Shown piece by piece: positions 1-4,856 of a stretch of 5,742 bases of DNA. The position numbers were made by a program, and so were the translations under genes. This DNA is from Gammaproteobacteria bacterium (GTDB taxonomy: Bacteria; Pseudomonadota; Gammaproteobacteria; SZUA-229), in assembly GCA_026998145.1 (NCBI GenBank), contig JALTRC010000071.1, positions 1 through 5,742 of the forward strand, in the 5' to 3' direction. The notes under the pieces were generated by a model that ran no database searches, was not told the DNA's origin, and saw nothing but the letters and a program-made list of their open reading frames with translations. How positions within the stretch are numbered: position 1 is the stretch's first letter; every line of letters begins with the position of its first letter.

Positions 1-2
1 CC

Positions 3-1061
3 GGCCGTTACTGGCACAAACTGGATAATGGCCGTATCCAGTGTGATTTATGCCCCCGATTCTGCAAACTCAAAGCAGGGCAGAAGGGGCTTTGTTTTGT
101 GCGAGAAAACTTAAATGATGAAATCGTTCTGACGACCTATGGTCGTTCCAGTGGTTTTTGCATCGACCCTATTGAAAAGAAACCGTTAAATCATTTTTTG
201 CCCGGCTCTTCGGTGTTTTCATTTGGCACCGCCGGCTGCAATCTGTCCTGTAAATATTGTCAGAACTGGGACATCAGTAAATCCCGTGAAATGCATACCC
301 TGGCTGACGCCGCATCACCCCAGGCGATTGCAGAAACCGCCGAGCAATTAAACTGCCGCAGCGTGGCCTTTACCTATAATGATCCGGTGATATTTCTGGA
401 ATATGCAGTGGATGTGGCCAATGAATGCCATAAGCGCAATATCAAAACCGTGGCTGTGACTGCCAATTATATTTGCGAAGAACCGGCAAAAGAATTTTAC
501 GCTGTTATCGATGCGGCCAATGTGGATTTAAAAGCCTTTACGGATGATTTTTATTACAAGGTGACCGGCGGCCATTTACAACCGGTGCTGGATCGACTGC
601 TGTATTTAAAACATGAAACCGATGTGTGGCTTGAGCTGACCACTTTAATTATTCCCGGCCTGAATGACTCCGATGAAGAACTGGATGCCATGACAAAATG
701 GGTTGCCAGAGAACTGGGACCGGATGTGCCCATGCATTTTACCGCTTTTCATCCGGATTTTAAGATGCCGGATATTCCTGCCACGCCGCAATCCAGTTTA
801 ATTCGTGCGCGGGAAATCGCCATGAAAAACGGGATTCGTTATGCCTATACGGGCAACACCCATTTTCCGGAAGGGGATAGCACCTGGTGTCATTCATGCC
901 AGCAAAAATTGATTGGCCGCGACTGGTATGAGCTGAGCGAATGGAATATTGATGCCAAAGGCTGCTGTAATCAATGCGGCACACCCGTGGCTGGTGTTTT
1001 TGAAGCACAACCGGGCCACTGGGGTGCAAGGCGACAGCCTGTCAGAATGGCAGGGGGATAA
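3..1061 (+). CDS. amrS: AmmeMemoRadiSam system radical SAM enzyme (5' end beyond the window)
   Basis: The frame is open from base 3 to the TAA at 1059-1061, giving 352 visible residues. A GTG at 99 could be taken as a start, but the 32 codons before it continue the family's conserved N-terminus (YWHKLDNGRIQCDLCPRFC), so the true start lies left of the window, probably by only a few residues. Visible in order: an N-terminal cysteine cluster CxxCxxxC (visible residues 14, 17, 21) plus Cys31; the radical SAM cluster motif CNLSCKYC (CxxxCxxC, residues 79, 83, 86) that binds a 4Fe-4S cluster and SAM; the TIM-barrel segments FTYNDP, ANVDLKAF, IIPGLND and FTAFHPD; and a C-terminal pair of CxxC motifs (296/299 and 322/325), a likely zinc ribbon. 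Family knowledge: these proteins co-occur with a protein carrying AMMECR1 and Memo domains. I know of no settled reaction. The partner gene is not in the window and may lie upstream. Family assignment is firm; the precise role is not. Confidence 0.93.
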   Translation, partial: GRYWHKLDNGRIQCDLCPRFCKLKAGQKGLCFVRENLNDEIVLTTYGRSSGFCIDPIEKKPLNHFLPGSSVFSFGTAGCNLSCKYCQNWDISKSREMHTLADAASPQAIAETAEQLNCRSVAFTYNDPVIFLEYAVDVANECHKRNIKTVAVTANYICEEPAKEFYAVIDAANVDLKAFTDDFYYKVTGGHLQPVLDRLLYLKHETDVWLELTTLIIPGLNDSDEELDAMTKWVARELGPDVPMHFTAFHPDFKMPDIPATPQSSLIRAREIAMKNGIRYAYTGNTHFPEGDSTWCHSCQQKLIGRDWYELSEWNIDAKGCCNQCGTPVAGVFEAQPGHWGARRQPVRMAGG

Positions 1062-1072
1062 TTAGCCATTCT
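1044..1072. terminator. possible bidirectional stem-loop over the convergent stop codons
   Basis: AGAATGGC (1044-1051) and GCCATTCT (1065-1072) form a perfect 8-bp inverted repeat around a 13-base loop containing both stop codons of the convergent genes. It is immediately followed by a perfect 10-bp palindrome, CTCCATGGAG (1071-1080). There is no T-run on either side, so it is not a classical intrinsic terminator. It is listed because no other termination signal is visible between two genes that meet with no gap. It may be fortuitous, as most of it is coding. Confidence 0.22.
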
Positions 1073-2081
1073 CCATGGAGGCTTTATATTCTCCCAGCAT
1101 GGCAAGGTGGTTCAGCCGGACGCGTTTAAGTAGCGCCTGCTGAGCTGCCTCTGCATTTTCGGCTTTACCCATCCAGGCATGCAGCGCTGTTTGTTGCAGA
1201 GCGCGACCATAGGAAATGGTAAGATTCCAGGGGGCATTATCCGCCTGTTGATTAATGGCATTCAGATTGGCCGTGGCTTCTTCTGGCCCCTGACCACCGG
1301 ACAGAAAATTAATACTGGGCACAGCAGCAGGAACTGTGCGACGCAACACCTTGAGCGTGGCAGCGGCCACTTCATCCGGCTCGGCCCGTTGGCAGTCTTT
1401 ACCCGGCAGTATCATATTGGGCTTTAAGATCATCAGTTCGGGGATAACATGATGCCGCCGTAAAGCCCTGAAGACTTCCGCCTGTACCGCTTCGGTGACT
1501 TCACCGTGACGCTCAATCGTGTGATCCCCATCCATCAGCACTTCCGGTTCCACAATGGGTACCAGACCTTCGGCCTGACACACAGCCGCATAACGGGCCA
1601 GCATTTCTGCATTGGCTTCAATGCCGCTGCGGCTGGGTACATGCTTTTCAATAGCATAAACTTCACGCCATTTTGCAAAGCGGGCACCCTGTTCTTTATA
1701 AACTTTCAGGCGATCAGCCAGACCATCCAGCCCCTGGGTAATTAAATCACCGGGCGACAGGGCCAGGGGGATTTTTCCCTTATCCACTTTTATGCCCGGC
1801 ACAATTTCCTGTGCCCAGGCGGCAGCCGGAATGGTTTCACCCCTGCCGGTTTTCTGCTCCAGGGTTTCTTCAAATAGAATAATACCGCTGATATAGGCAC
1901 CCAGGCCTTCCGTTGTTACCAGCAGGCTTCGCCATGCGCGCCGGGATTCTTCTGTGGATTCCACATTAATGGCTTTAAAGCGCTTGGCAATGGTGGGAGC
2001 GCTTTCATCAGCCGCCAGCACACCACGACCCTTTTGCACCATGTCGCTAATGGTTTTTTCCAGCTCGTTTAAATACTGCAT
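1062..2081 (-). CDS. class I fructose-1,6-bisphosphate aldolase
   Basis: A complete 339-residue protein of the glycolytic, eukaryote-like class I aldolase family (PF00274). It reversibly cleaves fructose 1,6-bisphosphate to dihydroxyacetone phosphate and glyceraldehyde 3-phosphate in the cytosol through a Schiff base, without a metal. Signature positions are present: LAADES with Asp25, FAKWRE with Lys137, IVEPE with Glu178 and Glu180, the Schiff-base lysine Lys220 in LILKPNM, the phosphate-binding FLSGGQ loop (Ser261) and SYGRAL with Arg293. Compared with the roughly 363-residue animal enzymes it is shorter and ends in ASMENG, so the C-terminal tyrosine of the animal enzymes is absent. The ATG at 2079-2081 is supported by AGGAGA (plus-strand 2088-2093), six bases upstream and inside the last codons of the preceding flavoprotein gene. 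The one-base gap to that gene implies cotranscription and probably coupled translation. Its TAA abuts the stop of the convergent radical SAM gene. I leave the symbol empty because class I enzymes have been named inconsistently (fba, fbaB, fda). Confidence 0.95.
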   Translation of the reverse strand: MQYLNELEKTISDMVQKGRGVLAADESAPTIAKRFKAINVESTEESRRAWRSLLVTTEGLGAYISGIILFEETLEQKTGRGETIPAAAWAQEIVPGIKVDKGKIPLALSPGDLITQGLDGLADRLKVYKEQGARFAKWREVYAIEKHVPSRSGIEANAEMLARYAAVCQAEGLVPIVEPEVLMDGDHTIERHGEVTEAVQAEVFRALRRHHVIPELMILKPNMILPGKDCQRAEPDEVAAATLKVLRRTVPAAVPSINFLSGGQGPEEATANLNAINQQADNAPWNLTISYGRALQQTALHAWMGKAENAEAAQQALLKRVRLNHLAMLGEYKASMENG

Positions 2082-2082
2082 A

Positions 2083-3507
2083 TTATGTCTCCTGTTTGTT
2101 TTTTTGTGCCGCCTGCATCATGGCATTACGAATGGCAAATACAAATGATTCCGTCAGGGTAGGGTGGGGATGAATAGAGCCGGCAATCGCTTCGACTGGA
2201 ATCTGGGTTTGAACCAGCAGGGCGGCTTCACCCATAATACTTTCTGCTCCGTCTACCATTGCATGAACCCCCACCACATGATGTGTATGGCTGTCATAAA
2301 TAATTTTTAACAGGCCTTCATCACGGGCATTAATCTGCGCTCTGGCATCCTGGCTGTAATCATAACGCGCAACCGATACATCCATGCCCGCGTCTCTGGC
2401 CTGCTGTTCCGTAAGGCCGGCAATGCCGATTTCAGGCTGACTGAAAATAACAGCGGTATTGGATTCTCGGCGCGGGAACATATGTTTCTGCCCCAGCAGA
2501 GAACGTGCCAGCGCAAGCCCCTGAGCGGTTGCCCAGTGTGCAAACATGGGCTGGCCAATCACATCACCTACTGCGTAAATATTATCCTCTGCGGTTTGCA
2601 GATTATCATTGACTTCAATGCCGTGGGGGGTGTGTTTAACGCGGGTATTTTCCAGCCCCAGGCCATTAACATTGGGCCGGCGACCGGTAACCATTAACAC
2701 CGCATCGGTATTCACACGCTGCTTTTCACCATTTTCAGCCGTGTATTCAACAAAAACACTCTGGCCAGAATGGTTGATGGCGGTTACCTGGCACCGGGCA
2801 GTAATGTTAATGCCTTCATTTATCATCCGCTGTTGTAAATGCAGTGCCAGCTCTTCATCCACCGGCATTAAAATACGGGGCGCCGCTTCTAAAATATGAA
2901 TGTCACTGCCAAACGTTTTAAAAATCTGTCCCAGCTCTACACCAATCGGACCACCGCCGATAATCACCAGCCGGGATGGAATATGGTCGATATTGAGAAT
3001 ACTTTCACTATCATAAACCCGGTGTTGATCCGCGCCTCTTATGGGAGGAATAAAAGGTGTTGATCCGGTTGATAATATAGCCTTATCAAATTTAACTTCA
3101 TCTGAAGAACTATCATCAAATGTAATGCGGGCAGTATGGGCATCAACTAATGAACATTGACCGGTGAGTGTTTCAAGGGTTTTAAAATGTTCGGTATTGT
3201 TAAGCGCGGCATCACTCCGGCGTTTTAAAATACTGCGCTTGCGTTCCAGTATGGCCGACCAGTTAATGGCGACATCCTGTGTGGGCAAACATAAGCCGAA
3301 CCTGGCCGATTCTTTTAATTCAGCAAAGCGCCGGGCTGATTCCCGAAATATCTTAGAAGGAATACAGCCTTCAAATAAACAGGTGCCCCCAAGGCCAGGC
3401 CCCTTCTCTACCAGTAATACACGGCGGCCCGCAGCGGCCAGAGCCATAGCGGTAGGCGTACCACCTGGGCCACCACCAACAACCAGATAATCATATTGTT
3501 TTGTCAT
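2083..3507 (-). CDS. lpdA: dihydrolipoamide dehydrogenase-type FAD/NAD(P) disulfide oxidoreductase
   Basis: A complete 474-residue protein, the usual length for dihydrolipoamide dehydrogenase (E3), which reoxidises protein-bound dihydrolipoamide with NAD+. Visible in order: FAD-binding VVGGGPGG (residues 9-16); the redox-active disulfide GGTCLFEGCIPSK with Cys43 and Cys48; STGS (146-149); NAD-binding IIGGGPIGVELG (182-193); the second FAD motif YAVGDV (311-316); and a C-terminal dimerisation domain with HPHPTLTE, whose His448 and Glu453 match the catalytic His-Glu pair of E3. The paired cysteines and HPT motif argue against soluble transhydrogenase, and no mercuric-reductase C-terminal Cys pair is present. 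The intervening residues Phe-Glu, where typical E3 has Asn-Val, mark a divergent branch. The ATG at 3505-3507 has AGGAAA (plus-strand 3515-3520) seven bases upstream. It heads a two-gene operon with the aldolase. No dehydrogenase E1/E2 or lipoyl-domain gene is visible, so its lipoyl partner is unknown and another disulfide substrate is possible. The symbol is by family resemblance only. Confidence 0.88.
   Translation of the reverse strand: MTKQYDYLVVGGGPGGTPTAMALAAAGRRVLLVEKGPGLGGTCLFEGCIPSKIFRESARRFAELKESARFGLCLPTQDVAINWSAILERKRSILKRRSDAALNNTEHFKTLETLTGQCSLVDAHTARITFDDSSSDEVKFDKAILSTGSTPFIPPIRGADQHRVYDSESILNIDHIPSRLVIIGGGPIGVELGQIFKTFGSDIHILEAAPRILMPVDEELALHLQQRMINEGINITARCQVTAINHSGQSVFVEYTAENGEKQRVNTDAVLMVTGRRPNVNGLGLENTRVKHTPHGIEVNDNLQTAEDNIYAVGDVIGQPMFAHWATAQGLALARSLLGQKHMFPRRESNTAVIFSQPEIGIAGLTEQQARDAGMDVSVARYDYSQDARAQINARDEGLLKIIYDSHTHHVVGVHAMVDGAESIMGEAALLVQTQIPVEAIAGSIHPHPTLTESFVFAIRNAMMQAAQKNKQET
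2088..2093 (-). promoter_or_regulatory. ribosome binding site of the aldolase gene, inside the upstream coding end
   Basis: The minus strand reads AGGAGA here, with a six-base spacer to the aldolase ATG. The motif is part of the last codons of the flavoprotein gene (cag gag aca taa), so a ribosome terminating on that gene sits on the aldolase start. This fixes the aldolase start and points to translational coupling. Confidence 0.75.
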
Positions 3508-3537
3508 TTATCCATTTCCTGTTGTTTAAATGCCTGC

Positions 3538-3562
3538 CTGAAAATAATCCTTTTATTTTCAG
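3538..3562. repeat. perfect 10-bp inverted repeat, candidate operator upstream of the flavoprotein gene
   Basis: CTGAAAATAA (3538-3547) and TTATTTTCAG (3553-3562) are exact reverse complements separated by TCCTT. The repeat ends 30 bases upstream of the flavoprotein start, where an operator or a 5'-leader stem could sit. The arms are AT-rich with a short loop, which suits a dimeric DNA-binding regulator at least as well as an RNA hairpin. No regulator gene is visible in the window, and I cannot match the site to a known family. A leftover of an older insertion is another possibility. Confidence 0.5.
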
Positions 3563-3579
3563 CCACTTTCAGCATTGAC

Positions 3580-3601
3580 TTAAGGAAGCTCTGATCAATT
3601 C
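3580..3601 (+). repeat. left TTAA target duplication plus left terminal inverted repeat
   Basis: TTAA (3580-3583) followed by the 18-base left end of the MITE-like element. It differs from the right end only at the sixth and thirteenth bases (C and C here, T and T there), both transitions, as expected from point decay of once identical ends. Because TTAA is its own reverse complement, it could formally belong to either the repeat or the target duplication. Confidence 0.7.
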
Positions 3602-3678
3602 ATAAACTCACATTTCACGCTTAAAACACGCGGCTTCTTAAACACAAACTGTTTCGCCCAGAATTAATCAGAACTTCC
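3584..3678. mobile_element. 95-bp MITE-like element with IS5-type features, flanked by TTAA
   Basis: The left end GGAAGCTCTGATCAATTC (3584-3601) and the reverse complement of the right end (3661-3678), GGAAGTTCTGATTAATTC, match at 16 of 18 positions. Both ends are directly flanked by TTAA (3580-3583 and 3679-3682), as expected of a 4-bp target-site duplication. The 59-base interior has no credible coding frame, so the element is non-autonomous and would need a transposase supplied from elsewhere. From family knowledge, ends beginning GGAAG and a YTAR target duplication fit the IS5 subgroup of the IS5 family; this assignment is inferred from memory without a database match. It lies 76 bases upstream of the flavoprotein start and 192 bases upstream of the permease start, so it may have displaced or supplied promoter sequence for either operon. 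Confidence 0.72.
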
Positions 3679-3682
3679 TTAA
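3661..3682 (-). repeat. right terminal inverted repeat plus right TTAA target duplication
   Basis: The mirror copy of the left end: GAATTAATCAGAACTTCC (3661-3678) followed by TTAA (3679-3682). Similarity to the left end stops sharply beyond the 18 bases on the inner side and beyond TTAA on the outer side, which defines the element boundaries. Confidence 0.7.
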
Positions 3683-3779
3683 TATTTTTAGACAGGGTGA
3701 ATTTTGTACTTAAATATTGCACCTGAATGTAACCTGAGTGACAGTAGATCACATTTATTTCTGTTCCAATTGACAGCCT

Positions 3780-3820
3780 GTTAAAGCGGCCATGCTTCAG
3801 GCATAGCATCAGCTTTTAAC
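3780..3820 (+). promoter_or_regulatory. imperfect hairpin in the likely leader of the transporter operon
   Basis: Outer arms GTTAAAGC (3780-3787) and GCTTTTAAC (3812-3820) pair with a single bulged A. Inside them GCCATGC (3789-3795) pairs with GCATAGC (3801-3807), with one mismatch, around the loop TTCAG. The unpaired ATCA at 3808-3811 makes an internal bulge. No T-run follows on either strand, so it is not an intrinsic terminator. If transcription starts upstream of it, the structure would lie in the 5' leader, 50 bases before the first permease start, and could affect expression. It could equally be a DNA-level operator or a relic repeat. I recognise no riboswitch class. Confidence 0.35.
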
Positions 3821-3851
3821 CCATTGCCCAGTATCATGCGTAAATACATTT

Positions 3852-3857
3852 TATAAT
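3852..3857 (+). promoter_or_regulatory. TATAAT box, possible -10 of the transporter operon
   Basis: A perfect match to the sigma-70 -10 consensus lies 13 bases before the first permease ATG. No good -35 sits 16-18 bases upstream; the nearest candidate, TTGCCC at 3824-3829, has a 22-base spacer. Initiation from it would begin around 3864, within the AGGT ribosome binding site (3862-3865), producing an almost leaderless mRNA. That weakens the call, and the true promoter may be farther upstream. Confidence 0.25.
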
Positions 3858-3870
3858 TGACAGGTAGAAT

Positions 3871-4311
3871 ATGACGCAGCAAGTATCACTATCCACTCGC
3901 TTTAAAAAATCCGCTATTAGTACAGCTAAATCTCTGTGGGGTATTTTCCCCATATTGATTGCAGTTTTACTGATTGCAGCCCTGATTGTGCAAATTATTC
4001 CCCATCTAATGAAAAGTGGTTTATTCGGTAATTCCAGTTTAACCGACACCATGTTGGCCGCATTGATTGGCAGTGTTTCCACCGCTCAGCCCATTGTCAG
4101 TTATATTTTTGGTGGAGAGCTGGTTAAAGCCGGGGTTAATCTGATGGCCGTAACCGCATTGATTGTAACCTGGGTAACCGTAGGCATTGTGCCTTTTCCT
4201 GCGGAAGCCGCCTCATTAGGCACTCGTTTTGCACTGTGGCGAAACATATGGGCTTTTGTGATTGCCTTAATTGTCTCGGCATTAACAGTAGGGGTGCTTA
4301 ATGTCATCTAA
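3871..4311 (+). CDS. split permease, first half (DUF318/ArsP-like superfamily)
   Basis: A complete 146-residue hydrophobic protein. After a short, basic N-terminus come about four membrane segments (roughly 22-44, 57-84, 88-110, 122-145). The stretch AALIGSVSTAQPIVSYIFGG followed by ELVKAG (63-88) resembles the repeat core of the DUF318/PF03773 permeases, where a loop with a Pro and small residues precedes a helix ending in a Gly. In arsenic-type members that core carries a Cys-Ser-Cys motif; here there is no cysteine at all. Canonical members are about 300 residues with two such repeats, so this is about half a permease. The next gene has a matching half, and the two overlap by 11 bases, so a heterodimeric inner-membrane transporter is the simplest reading. 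Start supported by AGGT (3862-3865) five bases upstream. Substrate unknown; the family match is from memory of its pattern. Confidence 0.7.
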   Translation: MTQQVSLSTRFKKSAISTAKSLWGIFPILIAVLLIAALIVQIIPHLMKSGLFGNSSLTDTMLAALIGSVSTAQPIVSYIFGGELVKAGVNLMAVTALIVTWVTVGIVPFPAEAASLGTRFALWRNIWAFVIALIVSALTVGVLNVI

Positions 4312-4840
4312 AACCCAAAATGGCGGAAATACTAAATCCGCAAAGAAGCAGGGCGGCTGGTGGTTTCTGCTGGCTACGATAATTTTTTATGTGATTTTAT
4401 TTTTCTATAAACCGGAATTAACCCAGGCATCATTAAAACATTTTATGATACTGCTAAAGAGTATTGCCCCCATACTACTGCTGGTTATGTTATTTATGTG
4501 GCTGCTGGATGTACTGGTTAATCCCAAACAGATTCAAAACATACTGGGCAATAAATCCGGTATTCTCGGCTGGGTTATATCCATTATTGGCGGCATCCTT
4601 TCCCACGGCCCTGTATATGCCTGGTATCCATTACTGGAAAACCTGCAAAAGCAGGGCACACGCCCAGCTTATATTGCAACTTTTCTATATGCTCGATCCA
4701 TTAAGCTGCCATGGCTTCCTATGCTGGCCTATTATTTTGGTACCACTTATATGATTTTGTTTACATTTTTTCTGGTAATATTTTCTCCTGTTGTGGGATG
4801 GGGAACTGAGAAACTTATTCAAAAAAATAATTTTTTATGA
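4301..4840 (+). CDS. split permease, second half (DUF318/ArsP-like superfamily)
   Basis: A complete 179-residue membrane protein with a hydrophilic, lysine-rich N-terminus of about 18 residues and four or five membrane segments (about 20-36, 47-73, 88-108, 120-145, 147-168). The segment SIIGGILSHGPVYAWYPLLE followed by NLQKQG (94-116) matches in layout the core of the partner's AALIGSVSTAQPIVSYIFGG stretch: small residues, polar pair, Pro, hydrophobic helix, Lys-x-Gly. The preceding ILGNKSGILGW corresponds to the hydrophilic connection seen in full-length permeases. No CSC-type cysteine motif exists, so arsenic transport is not supported. The ATG lies inside the end of the upstream gene (11-base overlap, different frame), preceded by AGGGGTG at 4290-4296, pointing to coupled translation and balanced stoichiometry. 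It ends in TGA at 4838-4840. A broken single gene is unlikely, because both halves have their own start, ribosome site and intact topology. Confidence 0.72.
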   Translation: MSSKTQNGGNTKSAKKQGGWWFLLATIIFYVILFFYKPELTQASLKHFMILLKSIAPILLLVMLFMWLLDVLVNPKQIQNILGNKSGILGWVISIIGGILSHGPVYAWYPLLENLQKQGTRPAYIATFLYARSIKLPWLPMLAYYFGTTYMILFTFFLVIFSPVVGWGTEKLIQKNNFL

Positions 4841-4846
4841 TTATTC

Positions 4847-4850
4847 AAAG
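4847..4850 (+). promoter_or_regulatory. ribosome binding site that fixes the MFS start
   Basis: AAGG lies six bases before the ATG at 4857. An earlier ATG at 4837 overlaps the permease stop (ATGA) but runs into TAA after six codons in a different frame, so it cannot be the MFS start. Confidence 0.6.
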
Positions 4851-4856
4851 GCATTA

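Larger units (their letters stand above)
3508..3870. other. divergent intergenic region, AT-rich, with a mobile element and hairpins
   Basis: This 363-base gap separates the leftward flavoprotein-aldolase operon from the rightward transporter operon, so both promoters are expected in it. It holds, left to right: the flavoprotein ribosome binding site, a perfect short inverted repeat (3538-3562), a MITE-like element (3580-3682 with target duplications), a 41-base imperfect hairpin (3780-3820) and a TATAAT box (3852-3857). AATTGACAG occurs twice, at 3768-3776 and 3855-3863, each containing the -35 consensus TTGACA, but neither has a good -10 at standard spacing. The minus-strand open frame of 62 codons at 3621-3809 crosses the element boundary and resembles nothing I know, so I do not call a gene. 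Confidence 0.7.

Noticed and set aside
99..101. GTG as the start codon of the radical SAM gene
   Set aside because: The same frame continues upstream to the window edge with conserved family residues, including the CDLCPRFC cluster, so the GTG encodes an internal valine.
760..1029. Minus-strand open frame of 89 codons antisense to the radical SAM gene
   Set aside because: It is fully inside a conserved coding region, with no family resemblance or ribosome site worth noting.
3164..3490. Plus-strand open frame of 108 codons antisense to the flavoprotein gene
   Set aside because: It lies wholly within a strongly supported gene on the other strand, and its Arg/Ser/Pro-rich product is typical of a shadow frame.
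2083..3507. Mercuric reductase or soluble transhydrogenase
   Set aside because: There is no C-terminal cysteine pair or N-terminal heavy-metal domain as in mercuric reductase. Soluble transhydrogenase lacks the first of the two redox cysteines, which is present here.
3735..3757. CRP-like site, GTGA and TCACA around 3737-3754
   Set aside because: The half-sites are separated by seven bases instead of the six required, and the left half lacks the leading T. It is also a poor fit to FNR, so I do not call it.
3770..3798. Promoter with perfect -35 TTGACA at 3770-3775
   Set aside because: No acceptable -10 is found 15-19 bases downstream; the best hexamer, CATGCT, matches TATAAT at only three positions and lies inside the hairpin.
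3621..3809. Minus-strand open frame of 62 codons in the intergenic region
   Set aside because: It crosses the boundary of the mobile element, has no convincing ribosome site, and its protein resembles no family I know.
3871..4840. A single permease gene broken by a frameshift
   Set aside because: Each half has its own start, a ribosome site and complete membrane segments. The second half has a hydrophilic N-terminus of its own, which fits a genuine two-gene arrangement better than recent damage.
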